From Pseudenterobacter timonensis (GTDB lineage: Bacteria > Pseudomonadota > Gammaproteobacteria > Enterobacterales > Enterobacteriaceae): 64,000 bases of DNA. The notes beneath the pieces were generated by a model. The model was not told the origin of the DNA. It did not search any database and saw only the letters and a program-made list of their open reading frames with translations. Position 1 is the stretch's first letter, and the number at the start of each line of letters is the position of its first letter. The position numbers and the translations under genes are program-made. Positions 22,337 to 34,635 of the stretch are shown in pieces. The stretch covers positions 744,001 through 808,000 of the forward strand of contig NZ_FCOP01000011.1 in the NCBI RefSeq assembly GCF_900021175.1, given 5' to 3'.

Positions 22337-22359
22337 TTTAAACGTTATAAGCGTTTAAA
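22337..22359. promoter_or_regulatory. A+T-rich palindrome upstream of brnQ
   Basis: Perfect inverted arms TTTAAACG and CGTTTAAA separated by seven bases, 183 bases upstream of brnQ. The symmetry suggests a protein-binding site. Nothing else in the 22256-22541 stretch looks coding. Confidence 0.35.
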
Positions 22360-22541
22360 TTGCCTCCCATATGCTCTCATACCGACTGCATATGCGTGGT
22401 AAATCGAAAAACTATTCTTCTCCACGCCAGGGCGGGAGAATATCCCGCTGAAATTGAGCAAATTTTCCGCTGTATCATCCCGTTCGGATCAAGGGAAAAT
22501 CTCAACGTTTACAACACCACATCCACAGGCAGTAAGGTTCT

Positions 22542-23861
22542 ATGACCCATCACTTAAAATCGCGTGACATCATCGCGCTGGGCTTTATGACATTCGCGCT
22601 GTTCGTTGGCGCAGGTAACATCATTTTTCCACCGATGGTCGGCCTGCAGGCAGGCGATCACGTCTGGACTGCGGCGATTGGTTTTCTGATCACCGCGGTT
22701 GGGCTACCGGTGCTGACCGTGGTGGCGCTGGCGAAAGTGGGCGGCGGGGTGGACAGCCTCAGCACCCCTGTTGGTAAAGTCGCCGGCGTGCTGCTGGCCA
22801 CCGTCTGCTATCTGGCAGTCGGCCCGCTTTTCGCCACGCCGCGTACCGCCACCGTTTCGTTTGAAGTGGGGATCGCCCCGCTTACCGGCGACGGGGCGCT
22901 GCCGCTCTTTATCTACAGCCTGGTCTACTTTGCGATTGTGATTCTGGTTTCGCTCTATCCGGGCAAGCTGCTGGATACCGTGGGTAACTTCCTGGCGCCG
23001 CTGAAAATTATCGCGCTGATTATCCTGGCGGTGGCCGCCATCGTCTGGCCTGCCGGCCCCATCAGCGAGGCGATGGATGCCTATAAAAATGCCGCCTTTT
23101 CCAACGGCTTTGTGAATGGCTACCTGACCATGGATACGCTGGGCGCGATGGTGTTTGGGATCGTGATTGTGAACGCGGCCCGCTCCCGCGGCGTAACCGA
23201 ATCGCGCCTGCTGACCCGCTATACCATCTGGGCGGGCCTGATGGCGGGTGTTGGCCTGACGCTGCTCTATCTGGCGCTCTTCCGCCTGGGGTCCGACAGC
23301 GCGACGCTGGTCGATCAGGGGGCGAACGGCGCGGCGATCCTCCACGCCTATGTACAGCACACCTTTGGCGGCGCGGGCAGCTTCCTGCTGGCGGTACTGA
23401 TTTTCCTTGCCTGTCTGGTGACGGCGGTAGGGCTGACCTGCGCCTGCGCGGAGTTCTTTGCCCAGTATCTGCCGCTCTCCTATCGCACGCTGGTCTTTAT
23501 TCTCGGCATCTTCTCCATGGCGGTTTCGAATCTGGGTCTGAGCCACCTGATTCAGATCTCCATTCCGGTGCTGACGGCGATCTATCCGCCCTGTATTGTG
23601 CTGGTAGTGCTGAGCTTTACTCGCTCATGGTGGAACAATTCGTCACGAATTATTGCACCGGCGATGTTTATCAGCCTGCTTTTTGGTATCCTTGACGGGA
23701 TTAAAGCCTCGGCTTTCGCCGATATCCTCCCCGGCTGGACGCAGCGCCTGCCGCTTTCAGAACAGGGGCTGGCCTGGTTGATGCCGACCGCCGTTGCGCT
23801 GGTGCTGGCCGTTATCTGGGATCGCGCGGCTGGACGTCCGGCTACCGTTAAAGCGCATTAA
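22542..23861 (+). CDS. brnQ: Branched-chain amino acid transporter BrnQ
   Basis: A 439-residue inner-membrane carrier of the LIVCS family that imports leucine, isoleucine and valine with a cation. About 12 hydrophobic helices are visible; the conserved N-terminal [17 protein letters not shown] and central segments match E. coli BrnQ (439 residues). It lies between phoR and proY as in E. coli and ends at a strong terminator. Confidence 0.97.
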   Translation: MTHHLKSRDIIALGFMTFALFVGAGNIIFPPMVGLQAGDHVWTAAIGFLITAVGLPVLTVVALAKVGGGVDSLSTPVGKVAGVLLATVCYLAVGPLFATPRTATVSFEVGIAPLTGDGALPLFIYSLVYFAIVILVSLYPGKLLDTVGNFLAPLKIIALIILAVAAIVWPAGPISEAMDAYKNAAFSNGFVNGYLTMDTLGAMVFGIVIVNAARSRGVTESRLLTRYTIWAGLMAGVGLTLLYLALFRLGSDSATLVDQGANGAAILHAYVQHTFGGAGSFLLAVLIFLACLVTAVGLTCACAEFFAQYLPLSYRTLVFILGIFSMAVSNLGLSHLIQISIPVLTAIYPPCIVLVVLSFTRSWWNNSSRIIAPAMFISLLFGILDGIKASAFADILPGWTQRLPLSEQGLAWLMPTAVALVLAVIWDRAAGRPATVKAH

Positions 23862-23880
23862 TCGCAGACAAGTTGTTTAA

Positions 23881-23909
23881 CCACGGGGCTTATGGCCCCG
23901 TGGTTTTTT
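23881..23909 (+). terminator. Intrinsic terminator after brnQ
   Basis: CCACGGGGC and GCCCCGTGG form a perfect 9-base-pair stem with a 5-base loop, followed by six T residues. It separates brnQ from proY, 30 bases downstream. Confidence 0.95.
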
Positions 23910-23939
23910 GTTTTTTTCGTGTTGAATGGCAAGAGTTAA

Positions 23940-25313
23940 ATGGAAAGCACTAACAAACTTAAACGTGGGCTAAGCACACGCCATATTCGCTTTATGGCGC
24001 TGGGTTCAGCTATCGGTACAGGTCTGTTTTATGGCTCAGCGGATGCCATCAAAATGGCGGGACCAAGCGTACTGCTGGCCTATATTATCGGCGGCGTGGC
24101 GGCCTATATCATCATGCGCGCGCTGGGCGAGATGTCGGTGCATAACCCTGCCGCCAGCTCGTTTTCCCGCTACGCGCAGGATAACCTCGGCCCGCTGGCG
24201 GGCTATATCACCGGCTGGACCTACTGTTTTGAAATCCTGATCGTGGCGATTGCCGACGTGACGGCGTTCGGCATATATATGGGCGTCTGGTTCCCGGCGG
24301 TGCCGCACTGGATCTGGGTGCTGAGCGTGGTGCTGCTCATTTGCGCCGTCAACCTGATGAGCGTGAAGGTCTTTGGCGAACTGGAGTTCTGGTTCTCCTT
24401 CTTCAAGGTCGCCACCATTATCATCATGATTGTGGCGGGCTTCGGCATCATCATCTGGGGGATCGGCAACGGCGGTCAGCCGACCGGTATCCATAACCTC
24501 TGGAGCAACGGCGGCTTCTTCAGCAACGGCTGGCTTGGCATGGTGATGTCGCTGCAGATGGTTATGTTCGCCTATGGCGGTATCGAGATTATCGGCATCA
24601 CCGCGGGCGAAGCGAAAGATCCGGAAAAATCGATCCCGCGCGCCATTAACTCTGTGCCGATGCGCATCCTCGTCTTTTACGTGGGGACGCTGTTCGTCAT
24701 TATGTCGCTCTACCCGTGGAACCAGGTGGGGACCAACGGCAGCCCGTTTGTGCTGACCTTCCAGCATATGGGGATCACCTTTGCCGCCGGCATCCTTAAC
24801 TTCGTGGTGCTCACGGCCTCTCTCTCCGCCATCAACAGCGATGTCTTTGGCGTGGGCCGCATGCTGCACGGCATGGCGGAGCAGGGGAGCGCGCCGAAGG
24901 TCTTCGCCAAAACTTCCCGCCGCGGCACGCCGTGGGTGACGGTATTGGTCATGACCCTCGCGCTGCTGTTTGCGGTCTACCTCAACTACATCATGCCGGA
25001 AAATGTCTTTCTGGTGATCGCCTCCCTGGCGACCTTCGCCACGGTGTGGGTCTGGATCATGATCCTGCTCTCCCAGATTGCGTTCCGCCGCCGCCTGCCG
25101 CCTGAAGAGGTGAAGGCGCTGAAATTCAAGGTGCCGGGCGGGGTGGCGACTACCGTCGTCGGACTGCTTTTCCTGGTCTTTATCATCGCCCTGATCGGCT
25201 ACCATCCGGATACCCGTATTTCCCTCTATGTGGGTCTGGCGTGGATCGTCCTGCTGCTGATTGGCTGGGTGGTAAAAGGCCGCCGCGAGCGCCGTATCGC
25301 GCAGGCGCAGTAA
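23940..25313 (+). CDS. proY: ProY, amino acid permease (APC family)
   Basis: A 457-residue inner-membrane permease with about 12 helices. It has the APC-family start [21 protein letters not shown] and [25 protein letters not shown] in the centre. E. coli ProY, a cryptic proline-related permease, has the same length and position between brnQ and malZ. The substrate is not proven; proline or histidine are plausible by family. The ribosome site before 23940 is weak (AAGAG). Confidence 0.95.
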   Translation: MESTNKLKRGLSTRHIRFMALGSAIGTGLFYGSADAIKMAGPSVLLAYIIGGVAAYIIMRALGEMSVHNPAASSFSRYAQDNLGPLAGYITGWTYCFEILIVAIADVTAFGIYMGVWFPAVPHWIWVLSVVLLICAVNLMSVKVFGELEFWFSFFKVATIIIMIVAGFGIIIWGIGNGGQPTGIHNLWSNGGFFSNGWLGMVMSLQMVMFAYGGIEIIGITAGEAKDPEKSIPRAINSVPMRILVFYVGTLFVIMSLYPWNQVGTNGSPFVLTFQHMGITFAAGILNFVVLTASLSAINSDVFGVGRMLHGMAEQGSAPKVFAKTSRRGTPWVTVLVMTLALLFAVYLNYIMPENVFLVIASLATFATVWVWIMILLSQIAFRRRLPPEEVKALKFKVPGGVATTVVGLLFLVFIIALIGYHPDTRISLYVGLAWIVLLLIGWVVKGRRERRIAQAQ

Positions 25314-25318
25314 AACCG

Positions 25319-25345
25319 ATGCCCGGCCAGCGCCGGGCATTTTTT
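25319..25345 (+). terminator. Intrinsic terminator after proY
   Basis: ATGCCCGGC pairs with GCCGGGCAT over a CAGC loop and is followed by five T residues. Confidence 0.93.
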
Positions 25346-25367
25346 CTCCTCCCCCGTCCTCCTCCCT
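25345..25367 (-). promoter_or_regulatory. Candidate MalT boxes upstream of malZ
   Basis: On the minus strand GGGGAGGAGA (25345-25354) and AGGGAGGAGG (25358-25367) each differ by one base from the MalT consensus GGGGAKGAGG. E. coli malZ is MalT-dependent, which supports the call. The G-rich composition and proximity to a T-run make chance matches possible. Confidence 0.35.
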
Positions 25368-25445
25368 TAATAAACCGCAGCGTGATGAGTGATCCTCCGC
25401 TACCCTGTGGCAAGGTGGCCTCATTTTTACCAAAGGGGATTTGCG

Positions 25446-27263
25446 ATGTTGAACGCCTGGCACCTTCCTGTTGCCCCATTTATTAAGCAAAACAACGACA
25501 AACTGACGATTATGCTCTGGCTGGCGGGAGACGATCAGCCCGAAAACGTAAAGCTGCGTACGGAGATCGATAACGAAGAGACTTCGCTTCGTATGTACAA
25601 GCTGCGCAGCCAGCCGCATCCCGGCGTCACGGCGTGGCGGGCTACGCTTGCGTTAACCAGCAATCTGCCGCGTCGTCGTTACAGCTTTAAGCTGCTGTGG
25701 AATAACCGCCAGCTCTGGTTCACTCCCCAGGGGTTTAGCGCATTTCCCCCGGCGCGGCTGGAGCAGTTTGCGGTCGATTACCCGGATCAGGGGCCGCAGT
25801 GGGTCAACGAGCAGATTTTTTATCAGATTTTCCCGGACCGCTTTGCCCGCAGCGAACCCCGCACGGCGCAGCAGGACAAGGTCTATTTCCATCATGCCGC
25901 AGGCCATGACATTATCTTTAAAGAGTGGGATGAGCCGCTGACCGCACAGGCGGGCGGTTCCACTTTTTATGGCGGCGATCTCGACGGCATCAGCGAAAAG
26001 CTCCCCTACCTGAAAAAGCTCGGCGTGACCGCGCTCTATCTCAACCCGGTATTTAAAGCGCCGAGCGTGCACAAATACGATACGGAAGATTATCGTCATG
26101 TGGATGAGCAGTTTGGCGGCGACGAAGCGCTGCTGCGCCTGAGGAAAAATACCCTGCGCGAAGGGATGCGCCTGATCCTCGACGGCGTGTTCAACCACTC
26201 CGGTGATTCCCACGGCTGGTTCGACAGGCATAATCAATCCATGAGCGGGGCATGCCATAACCCCGGTTCGCCCCAGCGCGACTGGTACAGCTTCGACGAG
26301 CATGGCCGCGCGCTCGACTGGCTGGGCTACCCCAGCCTGCCGAAGCTTGATTACCGCTCCCCCACGCTGGTGGAGGAGATTTACGGCGGGGAGGATAGCG
26401 TGGTGCGCCACTGGCTGAAGGCGCCGTGGAACATGGATGGCTGGCGGATCGATGTGGTGCATATGCTCGGCGAGGAGGGCGGGGCGCATAATAACCTGCA
26501 CCACGTCTCGCAGATCACCCGGGCAGCGAAAGCGGCGCAGCCGGAGGCTTTTGTTTTTGGCGAACATTTCGGTGACGCGCGCCAGTGGCTACAGGTGGAC
26601 GCGGAAGATGCCTCGATGAACTATCGTGGCTTTACCTTCCCGGTCTGGGGATTCCTGGCGAATACCGATATCTCCTACGATCCGCAGCAGATCGATGCGC
26701 AAACCTGCGCCCGTTGGATGGATAACTATCGCGCCAGCCTGTCGCAACAGCAGCAGCTGCGGATGTTCAACCAGCTCGACAGCCACGACACGGCCCGCTT
26801 CAAATCCCTGCTCGGCAAGGAGGTGGCGCGCCTGCCGCTGGCGGTGACCTGGCTCTTTACCTGGCCTGGCGTTCCCTGCATCTACTACGGCGATGAGGTG
26901 GGGCTGGATGGCGATAACGACCCGTTTTGCCGCAAGCCCTTCCCGTGGCAGCCGGAGAAGCAGGACAAAACCCTGTTCGCTCTTTATCAGCGCCTTATCC
27001 GGCTGCGCAAGCGGAGCCAGGCGCTGCGCTACGGCGGCTGCCAAATCCTCTACGCGCAGGGCGATGTGGTGGTCTTTATCCGTGTTTATCATCAGCAGCG
27101 AGTGCTGGTAGCGATTAACCGGGGGGAGGCGTGCGAAGTGGTGCTGGAAGCCATGCCGCTGCTCAACGTGAAGCGCTGGCAACTCAAAGAGGGCACCGGC
27201 GAGATTGAGCAGAACATTCTCTCCCTGCCCGCCGTCAGCGCCTGCGTCTGGTCCGGAAACTGA
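25446..27263 (+). CDS. malZ: Maltodextrin glucosidase
   Basis: A 605-residue cytoplasmic GH13 enzyme that removes glucose from the reducing end of maltodextrins. An N-terminal beta domain is followed by the catalytic barrel with DGVFNHSG, nucleophile region [10 protein letters not shown], acid/base region FGEHFGD and [11 protein letters not shown]. The start at 25446 ([12 protein letters not shown]) matches E. coli MalZ and follows AAAGGGG. It is a single-gene unit converging on acpH with a 10-base gap. Confidence 0.97.
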   Translation: MLNAWHLPVAPFIKQNNDKLTIMLWLAGDDQPENVKLRTEIDNEETSLRMYKLRSQPHPGVTAWRATLALTSNLPRRRYSFKLLWNNRQLWFTPQGFSAFPPARLEQFAVDYPDQGPQWVNEQIFYQIFPDRFARSEPRTAQQDKVYFHHAAGHDIIFKEWDEPLTAQAGGSTFYGGDLDGISEKLPYLKKLGVTALYLNPVFKAPSVHKYDTEDYRHVDEQFGGDEALLRLRKNTLREGMRLILDGVFNHSGDSHGWFDRHNQSMSGACHNPGSPQRDWYSFDEHGRALDWLGYPSLPKLDYRSPTLVEEIYGGEDSVVRHWLKAPWNMDGWRIDVVHMLGEEGGAHNNLHHVSQITRAAKAAQPEAFVFGEHFGDARQWLQVDAEDASMNYRGFTFPVWGFLANTDISYDPQQIDAQTCARWMDNYRASLSQQQQLRMFNQLDSHDTARFKSLLGKEVARLPLAVTWLFTWPGVPCIYYGDEVGLDGDNDPFCRKPFPWQPEKQDKTLFALYQRLIRLRKRSQALRYGGCQILYAQGDVVVFIRVYHQQRVLVAINRGEACEVVLEAMPLLNVKRWQLKEGTGEIEQNILSLPAVSACVWSGN

Positions 27264-27273
27264 GCAAGGCGCG

Positions 27274-27855
27274 TTACAGCGCCCTGCGGCTCGCCAGCGT
27301 CATCATTCGCGGGTAGAACTGCCAGAAGCGCTGCTCCAGCGCGTCGTAATGGGTATCCAGATCCTGCCAGGAGTCGCGCAGGGCGTCTAAGCGCGGGCGG
27401 CGGCTGGCCATGCCGTTTAGCACGCGTTGGATGAACGCCATCTCCCCGTAGCGCTCCAGCCAGCGCTCCGACCAGAGGTAATCGTTCAGATTGACGAAGC
27501 GCGGCGGCGAGTCGGGCAAAATGGTGGCGATCTGCGCATGGGCATAGCGGACAAAGTCGGGCAGGGTCAGATCCGGCGACAGTTGCGTCCAGTGGCGCGA
27601 AAGAAAGTGATCCCACATCACGTCCAGCGTAATCGGCGCCACCCGGCGCGTTTCGGGCCGGAACCAGGCTTTGGCTTCCAGCACTTCCGGCAGGTTATCG
27701 GTCATCACATCAATGCGCCGGTGCATCAAAATGCCTGCCACCACCTCCGGAGCGTAGGTCTCTGCGGGGTTGCCGCGGACAAAATCGGCCAGCAGATTGC
27801 CGGGCAGGGAGCTGTCGGCGAGGTGGGCGAGGTGCAGGTGAGCGAGAAAATTCAT
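27274..27855 (-). CDS. acpH: Acyl carrier protein phosphodiesterase
   Basis: Removes the 4'-phosphopantetheine arm from acyl carrier protein, giving apo-ACP. The 193-residue product matches AcpH (YajB) with [26 protein letters not shown] at the start, [13 protein letters not shown], and [11 protein letters not shown]. His and Asp residues in these segments form the metal site of the HD-like fold. It is divergent from queA, with 91 bases between them. Confidence 0.95.
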   Translation of the reverse strand: MNFLAHLHLAHLADSSLPGNLLADFVRGNPAETYAPEVVAGILMHRRIDVMTDNLPEVLEAKAWFRPETRRVAPITLDVMWDHFLSRHWTQLSPDLTLPDFVRYAHAQIATILPDSPPRFVNLNDYLWSERWLERYGEMAFIQRVLNGMASRRPRLDALRDSWQDLDTHYDALEQRFWQFYPRMMTLASRRAL

Positions 27856-27946
27856 GCGTTTTGGTATCCGGGGGCGGCTAGTTGTTGCAGCAACGTTGCG
27901 CGAGCACTAGACTAAGCCGCCTGTTTTTAAGTCACGAGTATAAGTC

Positions 27947-29017
27947 ATGCGCGTTGCCGATTTCTCCTTTGAATTACCTGAATCCCTGATTGCCCACTAT
28001 CCGCAACCGGAGCGCAGTAGCTGCCGTCTGTTATCGCTGGACGGGCCAACGGGCGCGCTGACGCACGGTACTTTCACCGATCTGCTCGACAAGCTCAACC
28101 CTGGAGATCTGCTGGTCTTTAATAATACCCGCGTGATCCCGGCCCGTCTGTTTGGCCGTAAAGCGAGCGGCGGCAGGATTGAAGTGCTGGTCGAACGTAT
28201 GCTCGACGATAAACGTATTCTGGCACATATTCGCGCCTCCAAAGCGCCGAAGCCGGGCGCCGAGCTGCTGCTGGGGGATGATGAGAGCATTAACGCCACC
28301 ATGGTAGCGCGTCACGATGCGCTCTTCGAAGTGGTCTTTAACGACGAACGTCCGGTGCTGGATATTCTGAACGCCATCGGCCATATGCCGCTGCCGCCCT
28401 ATATCGACCGTCCGGACGAAGATGCCGACCGCGAGCTTTACCAGACCGTCTACAGCGAGAAGCCCGGCGCGGTCGCTGCGCCGACGGCGGGTCTGCATTT
28501 TGACGAGCCGCTGCTGGCGAAACTGCGTGAGAAGGGCGTGGAGATGGCGTTTGTCACCCTGCACGTCGGCGCTGGCACCTTCCAGCCGGTGCGCGTGGAC
28601 AGCATCGAAGATCACATTATGCACTCCGAATATGCGGAAGTGCCGCAGGAGGTGGTTGATGCGGTGCTGGCGGCCAAAGCCCGCGGCAACCGCGTGGTGG
28701 CGGTAGGCACCACCTCCGTGCGTTCGCTGGAGAGCGCGGCGCAGGCTGCAAAAAACGATCTGATTGAACCCTTCTTCGGCGATACCCAAATTTTTATCTA
28801 CCCGGGCTATCAGTACAAGGTCATCGATGCGCTGGTCACCAACTTCCACCTGCCGGAGTCGACGCTGATCATGCTGGTCTCCGCCTTCGCCGGTTATAAG
28901 CACACCATGGCGGCTTACAACTCTGCGGTAGAACAAAAATATCGCTTTTTTAGCTACGGGGACGCGATGTTTATCACGTACAATCCGCAGGCTTTGAATG
29001 AGCGTGTCGGGGAATAA
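27947..29017 (+). CDS. queA: tRNA preQ1(34) S-adenosylmethionine ribosyltransferase-isomerase
   Basis: Transfers and isomerises the ribosyl part of SAM onto preQ1 in tRNA, giving epoxyqueuosine at the wobble position. The 356-residue product equals E. coli QueA in length and has [28 protein letters not shown] and [19 protein letters not shown]. It heads the queA-tgt-yajC-secD-secF group; tgt supplies its substrate tRNA. Confidence 0.98.
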   Translation: MRVADFSFELPESLIAHYPQPERSSCRLLSLDGPTGALTHGTFTDLLDKLNPGDLLVFNNTRVIPARLFGRKASGGRIEVLVERMLDDKRILAHIRASKAPKPGAELLLGDDESINATMVARHDALFEVVFNDERPVLDILNAIGHMPLPPYIDRPDEDADRELYQTVYSEKPGAVAAPTAGLHFDEPLLAKLREKGVEMAFVTLHVGAGTFQPVRVDSIEDHIMHSEYAEVPQEVVDAVLAAKARGNRVVAVGTTSVRSLESAAQAAKNDLIEPFFGDTQIFIYPGYQYKVIDALVTNFHLPESTLIMLVSAFAGYKHTMAAYNSAVEQKYRFFSYGDAMFITYNPQALNERVGE

Positions 29018-29036
29018 CTCCGCGATACCAGAATAA

Positions 29037-30200
<1,164 letters not shown>

Positions 30201-30222
30201 TTTTAATAATGAGGGAATTTGA

Positions 30223-30555
30223 ATGAGCTTTTTTATTTCTGATGCGGTAGCAGCAACGGGTGCACCGGCGCAGGGCAGCCCGATGTCACTGATTCTGATG
30301 CTGGTTGTTTTCGGTCTGATCTTCTACTTCATGATCCTGCGCCCACAGCAGAAGCGCACCAAAGAGCACAAAAAGCTGATGGACTCCATCGCGAAAGGCG
30401 ATGAAGTACTGACCAACGGTGGCCTGGTAGGTCGCGTAACCAAAGTCGCGGAAAGCGGCTACATTGCGATTGCGCTGAACGATACCACTGAAGTGGTCAT
30501 TAAACGTGACTTCGTAGCTGCCGTTCTGCCGAAAGGCACCATGAAGGCGCTGTAA
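30223..30555 (+). CDS. yajC: Preprotein translocase subunit YajC
   Basis: A 110-residue single-span inner-membrane protein (helix about residues 18-38, LILMLVVFGLIFYFMILRP) that forms a complex with SecDF at the SecYEG translocon. The cytoplasmic part has KGDEVLTNGGLVGRV typical of the family. It lies 22 bases after tgt and 27 before secD. Confidence 0.97.
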   Translation: MSFFISDAVAATGAPAQGSPMSLILMLVVFGLIFYFMILRPQQKRTKEHKKLMDSIAKGDEVLTNGGLVGRVTKVAESGYIAIALNDTTEVVIKRDFVAAVLPKGTMKAL

Positions 30556-30582
30556 TCCCAACTTTTCCCAAAGGGAACTGCC

Positions 30583-32430
30583 GTGTTAAACCGTTATCCT
30601 TTGTGGAAGTACATCATGCTGGTCGTCGTGATTATCGTCGGCCTGCTGTACGCGCTTCCCAACCTGTATGGTGAGGATCCGGCTGTTCAAATCACTGGCG
30701 CGCGCGGCGTCGCCGCCAGTGAACAGACGCTGATCCAGGTCCAGAATACTCTACAAAAAGAAAAAATTACCGCGAAGTCTGTGGCCCTGGAAGAGGGCGC
30801 TATTCTTGCTCGCTTCGATACCACCGATACCCAGCTGCGCGCGCGTGAAGCGCTGATGGGCGTGCTCGGTGATAAGTATGTCGTGGCGCTGAACCTTGCT
30901 CCTGCTACCCCTCGCTGGCTGTCGGCGCTGAGCGCAGAGCCGATGAAACTCGGCCTTGACCTGCGTGGCGGCGTGCACTTCCTGATGGAAGTGGATATGG
31001 ATACCGCGCTTGGCAAACTGCAGGAACAGAATATCGACAGCCTGCGCAGCGATCTGCGTGATAAAGGCATTCCGTACACCACCGTGCGTAAAGAAGATAA
31101 CTACGGCATGAGCATTGCGTTTCGCGACAGCGCGGCGCGTGACCAGGCTGTGGATTACCTGACGCCGCGCCACCGCGATCTGGTTATCTCCTCGCAGGGC
31201 AGCAACCAGCTGCGCGCGGTGATGACCGACGAGCGCCTGAAAGAAGCCCGGGAATATGCCGTTCAGCAGAACATCAACATTCTGCGTAACCGCGTAAACC
31301 AGCTGGGTGTTGCCGAGCCGCTGGTTCAGCGTCAGGGCGCCGACCGCATCGTGGTTGAACTGCCGGGTATTCAGGATACCGCACGTGCGAAAGAGATCCT
31401 GGGCGCCACTGCGACCCTGGAGTTCCGTCTGGTGAATACTAACGTGGACCAGTCCGCTGCTGCCTCCGGCCGTGTACCGGGCGACTCGGAAGTGAAACAG
31501 ACCCGCGAAGGCCAGCCGGTTGTGCTCTACAAGCGCGTGATCCTGACCGGTGACCATATCACCGACTCCACCTCAAGCCAGGATGAGTACAACCAGCCGC
31601 AGGTTAACATCTCGCTCGATAGCGCTGGCGGTAACATCATGTCTAACTTCACCAAGGACAATATCGGCAAGCCGATGGCGACCCTGTTCGTGGAGTATAA
31701 AGACAGCGGTAAGAAAGATGCCAACGGTCGCGCCGTGCTGGTGAAAGAGGAAGAGGTGATTAACATCGCCAACATCCAGTCTCGCCTCGGCAACAGCTTC
31801 CGCATCACCGGCATCAACAACCCGAACGAAGCGCGTCAGCTCTCGCTGCTGCTGCGTGCGGGCGCGCTGATTGCGCCGATTCAGATTGTTGAAGAGCGCA
31901 CTATCGGCCCAACTCTGGGTATGCAGAATATCAAGCAGGGTCTGGAAGCGTGTCTGGCCGGTCTGGTGGTCTCCATCCTGTTCATGATCTTCTTCTATAA
32001 GAAGTTCGGCCTGATTGCGACCAGCGCGCTGGTGGCGAACCTGGTGCTGATTATCGGCATCATGTCTCTGCTGCCGGGGGCGACGCTGACCATGCCAGGT
32101 ATTGCGGGGATCGTGCTCACCCTTGCGGTGGCGGTCGACGCCAACGTACTGATTAACGAACGTATCAAAGAAGAGTTGAGCAACGGTCGCTCTGTACAGC
32201 AGGCGATTGACGAAGGCTATAAAGGCGCGTTTAGCTCCATCTTCGATGCGAACGTCACCACGCTGATCAAGGTTCTTATCCTGTATGCAGTGGGTACCGG
32301 CGCGATCAAAGGCTTTGCGATTACCACCGGTATCGGTGTCGCGACGTCGATGTTTACCGCTATTGTCGGCACCCGTGCCATCGTGAACCTGCTGTACGGC
32401 GGCAAGCGCGTCAAAAAGCTGTCTATCTGA
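30583..32430 (+). CDS. secD: Protein translocase subunit SecD
   Basis: An RND-type inner-membrane subunit that uses the proton gradient to pull preproteins across after SecA action. The 615-residue product starts at GTG and has an N-terminal helix, a large periplasmic region containing [16 protein letters not shown], and five C-terminal helices with [20 protein letters not shown], which holds the conserved Asp. secF follows after 10 bases. Confidence 0.98.
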   Translation: MLNRYPLWKYIMLVVVIIVGLLYALPNLYGEDPAVQITGARGVAASEQTLIQVQNTLQKEKITAKSVALEEGAILARFDTTDTQLRAREALMGVLGDKYVVALNLAPATPRWLSALSAEPMKLGLDLRGGVHFLMEVDMDTALGKLQEQNIDSLRSDLRDKGIPYTTVRKEDNYGMSIAFRDSAARDQAVDYLTPRHRDLVISSQGSNQLRAVMTDERLKEAREYAVQQNINILRNRVNQLGVAEPLVQRQGADRIVVELPGIQDTARAKEILGATATLEFRLVNTNVDQSAAASGRVPGDSEVKQTREGQPVVLYKRVILTGDHITDSTSSQDEYNQPQVNISLDSAGGNIMSNFTKDNIGKPMATLFVEYKDSGKKDANGRAVLVKEEEVINIANIQSRLGNSFRITGINNPNEARQLSLLLRAGALIAPIQIVEERTIGPTLGMQNIKQGLEACLAGLVVSILFMIFFYKKFGLIATSALVANLVLIIGIMSLLPGATLTMPGIAGIVLTLAVAVDANVLINERIKEELSNGRSVQQAIDEGYKGAFSSIFDANVTTLIKVLILYAVGTGAIKGFAITTGIGVATSMFTAIVGTRAIVNLLYGGKRVKKLSI

Positions 32431-32440
32431 GGAGTGCGTT

Positions 32441-33412
32441 GTGGCACAGGAATATACTGTTGAACAATTGAACCATGGCCGTAAAGTCTGGGACTTTATG
32501 CGCTGGGACTACTGGGCCTTCGGCATTTCAGGTTTTCTGCTGATTCTGTCCATCGTCATTATGGGCGTGAAAGGCTTTAACTGGGGTCTCGATTTCACCG
32601 GCGGTACGGTGATTGAGATCACCCTGGAAAAACCGGTCGATATGGACCAGATGCGCGCCTCCCTGCAAAAAGCGGGCTTCGAGGAGCCGCTGCTGCAGAA
32701 CTTCGGCAGCAGCCGCGACATCATGGTGCGTATGCCGCCAGTGCATGACGCCAACGGCAGCCAGGAGCTGGGCAGCAAGGTCGTACAGGTTATTAACGAA
32801 ACCACCAGCCAGAACGCGACGGTAAAACGTATCGAGTTCGTCGGCCCGAGCGTGGGTGCAGACCTGGCGCAGACCGGCGCGATGGCGCTGCTGGTGGCGC
32901 TGATCTCTATCCTGGTTTACGTCGGTTTCCGCTTTGAGTGGAGACTGGCGGCGGGGGTAGTTATCGCGCTGGCGCACGACGTGGTGATCACCATGGGCGT
33001 ACTGTCGCTGTTCCATATTGAGATCGACCTGACGATTGTCGCATCCCTGATGTCGGTTATCGGCTACTCGCTCAACGACAGCATCGTGGTTTCTGACCGT
33101 ATCCGTGAAAACTTCCGTAAGATTCGCCGCGGCACGCCGTATGAAATCTTCAACGTTTCACTGACCCAGACGCTGCACCGTACCTTGATTACCTCCGGGA
33201 CCACCCTGATGGTGATTCTGATGCTCTATCTCTTCGGCGGCCCGGTGCTGGAAGGCTTCTCGCTGACCATGCTGATCGGTGTCTCCATCGGTACCGCATC
33301 GTCCATCTACGTGGCCTCTGCGCTGGCGCTGAAGCTCGGCATGAGACGTGAACATCTGCTGCAGCAGAAGGTGGAAAAAGAGGGGGCGGATCAGCCGTCC
33401 ATTCTGCCGTAA
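32441..33412 (+). CDS. secF: Protein translocase subunit SecF
   Basis: Partner of SecD in the inner membrane. The 323-residue product starts at GTG behind GAGGAG and shows the first helix, the periplasmic [12 protein letters not shown] segment, and the C-terminal membrane part with [21 protein letters not shown]. It is the last gene of the group and ends at a strong terminator; the gene that follows in E. coli, yajD, is absent. Confidence 0.98.
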   Translation: MAQEYTVEQLNHGRKVWDFMRWDYWAFGISGFLLILSIVIMGVKGFNWGLDFTGGTVIEITLEKPVDMDQMRASLQKAGFEEPLLQNFGSSRDIMVRMPPVHDANGSQELGSKVVQVINETTSQNATVKRIEFVGPSVGADLAQTGAMALLVALISILVYVGFRFEWRLAAGVVIALAHDVVITMGVLSLFHIEIDLTIVASLMSVIGYSLNDSIVVSDRIRENFRKIRRGTPYEIFNVSLTQTLHRTLITSGTTLMVILMLYLFGGPVLEGFSLTMLIGVSIGTASSIYVASALALKLGMRREHLLQQKVEKEGADQPSILP

Positions 33413-33435
33413 GGGAGCCTCTTACGCATTGACGA

Positions 33436-33463
33436 AATCCCGGTCCGTTGGCCGGGATTTTTT
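33436..33463 (+). terminator. Intrinsic terminator after secF
   Basis: AATCCCGG and CCGGGATT form a perfect 8-base-pair stem around an 8-base loop, running into six T residues. Confidence 0.93.
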
Positions 33464-33997
33464 GTTGATAGAAGCCCTGTCAAGCTGCTCAGGGAGTCCA
33501 TTCATCAGTGCGGCTAAACTATTGCTTTTCTAATCACGTAAATATTTAGTGATAGTTTTCATATTTTCACTCCTCAATTTGGTTAAAAAATACCTGGTCA
33601 TTGTCCGAAAGGTACACTGACTTTTTAAAATTATGATCCCGATAGATATTTGATACGCCGATTGGCCTTACTTTCGTTGAAGTGGAATGTGAGGCTGTGG
33701 GAGCAGGATGCAGGTAAGGAGAACTGCATTAGCACTGGTGAGTAAAGCAGAGAAGATCTTGAAGTTAATGAGTTTAAATTAATAGGTTTTATAAAACGCT
33801 GGCTTAAATGCAATGCCCAGTTTTTTTGGACCAATTAATCATCCCTTCCGTTCTTTTTTATCTCACTACTTTATGTTCATTCCCCTGAGATTACTCAGGT
33901 CCTCATCTTCTTTTTTACATGGCAATACCGAGGTTGGCTTACTGGATACGCCACCGAGAACCATCAAATGTTTGATAATTACTAATAAGGAAATTAC
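33464..33997. other. A+T-rich non-coding stretch at the left edge of the type VI island
   Basis: 534 bases with clearly lower G+C than the flanking genes. Short open frames occur but none has a convincing ribosome site or recognisable product. It presumably contains the hcp promoter. I looked for a sigma-54 type promoter (TGGCA near 33919) and found the spacing wrong. It may also hold decayed remains of the yajD region. Confidence 0.5.
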
Positions 33998-34477
33998 ATG
34001 TCTACACCAGCACACTTATGGCTTGAAGATGAGAACGGCTCCCCGGTTACTGGTAGCTGTTTGATGCCACTACGCTTGGGATCTATTGAATTAAAATCAT
34101 TCTCCCATGCTATATCCATTCCTGTTGAACCAAGTTGGGGGAAACTCACCGCTACGCGTATTCACCGGCCCATTACAATAGTAAAAGAATTTGATCAGAC
34201 AACCCCTCTTCTTTACCGTGCAGTATGCGAAGGACGTACTATGAAGAGGGCAACAATCAGGATGTATCGCATTCTGGAGTCAGGGATAGAGGCTGAGTAT
34301 TTCAATATCGTTTTGGAAAACGTCAAGTTCACAACAGTTGCGCCATATCTTTCTCCTAATGGTATGAGTAGCACCCATCTTGAAACACTCGAAATGCGTT
34401 ATGAAGCGATCACATGGAAATACACCGAAGGCAATATTGTTTACCGTGATTCATGGAACGATCGTTGTTATGCATGA
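33998..34477 (+). CDS. hcp: Orphan Hcp, type VI secretion tube/cargo protein
   Basis: A 159-residue protein of the Hcp1 family, normal length for the family. Recognisable segments are MSTPAHLWLEDENGSPV, GSIELKSFSHAISIP, GKLTATRIHRPITIVKEFD, YRAVCEGRTMKRATIRMY, EYFNIVLENVKF and the ending EAITWKYTEGNIVYRDSW. Hcp rings stack into the inner tube of the T6SS and carry small effectors in their lumen. No sheath, baseplate, VgrG or ClpV gene is in the window, so this copy must use a T6SS encoded elsewhere. The start follows AAGGA. The two downstream genes look like its effector and immunity partner. Confidence 0.93.
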   Translation: MSTPAHLWLEDENGSPVTGSCLMPLRLGSIELKSFSHAISIPVEPSWGKLTATRIHRPITIVKEFDQTTPLLYRAVCEGRTMKRATIRMYRILESGIEAEYFNIVLENVKFTTVAPYLSPNGMSSTHLETLEMRYEAITWKYTEGNIVYRDSWNDRCYA

Positions 34478-34635
34478 TTCGGTGCACTCATATGGTTCAC
34501 TTAACGAGGAGCATCACGTGGTTTCTCGCCAGTTATCTATCCAGGATAATTGCTTTCTCAATGCTTTAAGCGCGTCAGTAAACTTCAAAATAGATGCTCT
34601 CGCATAAAGTCCGTGGGTCAAACAAGGAAGAGAAG

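Noticed and set aside
24036..25619. Long minus-strand open frame (527 codons) over proY and early malZ
   Set aside because: It is antisense to clearly conserved genes, crosses a terminator, is very rich in His, Asp and Arg as expected from a shadow of G+C-rich coding sequence, and resembles no family.
33910..33945. Possible sigma-54 promoter ahead of hcp
   Set aside because: A TGGCA element is present but the TTGG that follows is at the wrong spacing for a -24/-12 promoter.
33813..34064. 83-codon open frame upstream of and overlapping hcp
   Set aside because: No ribosome site and it overlaps the start of a clear Hcp gene in another frame.
34470..34607. Short 45-codon open frame between hcp and the candidate effector
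   Set aside because: It overlaps the hcp end, has no ribosome site, and the product is unlike any protein I recognise; treated as intergenic.
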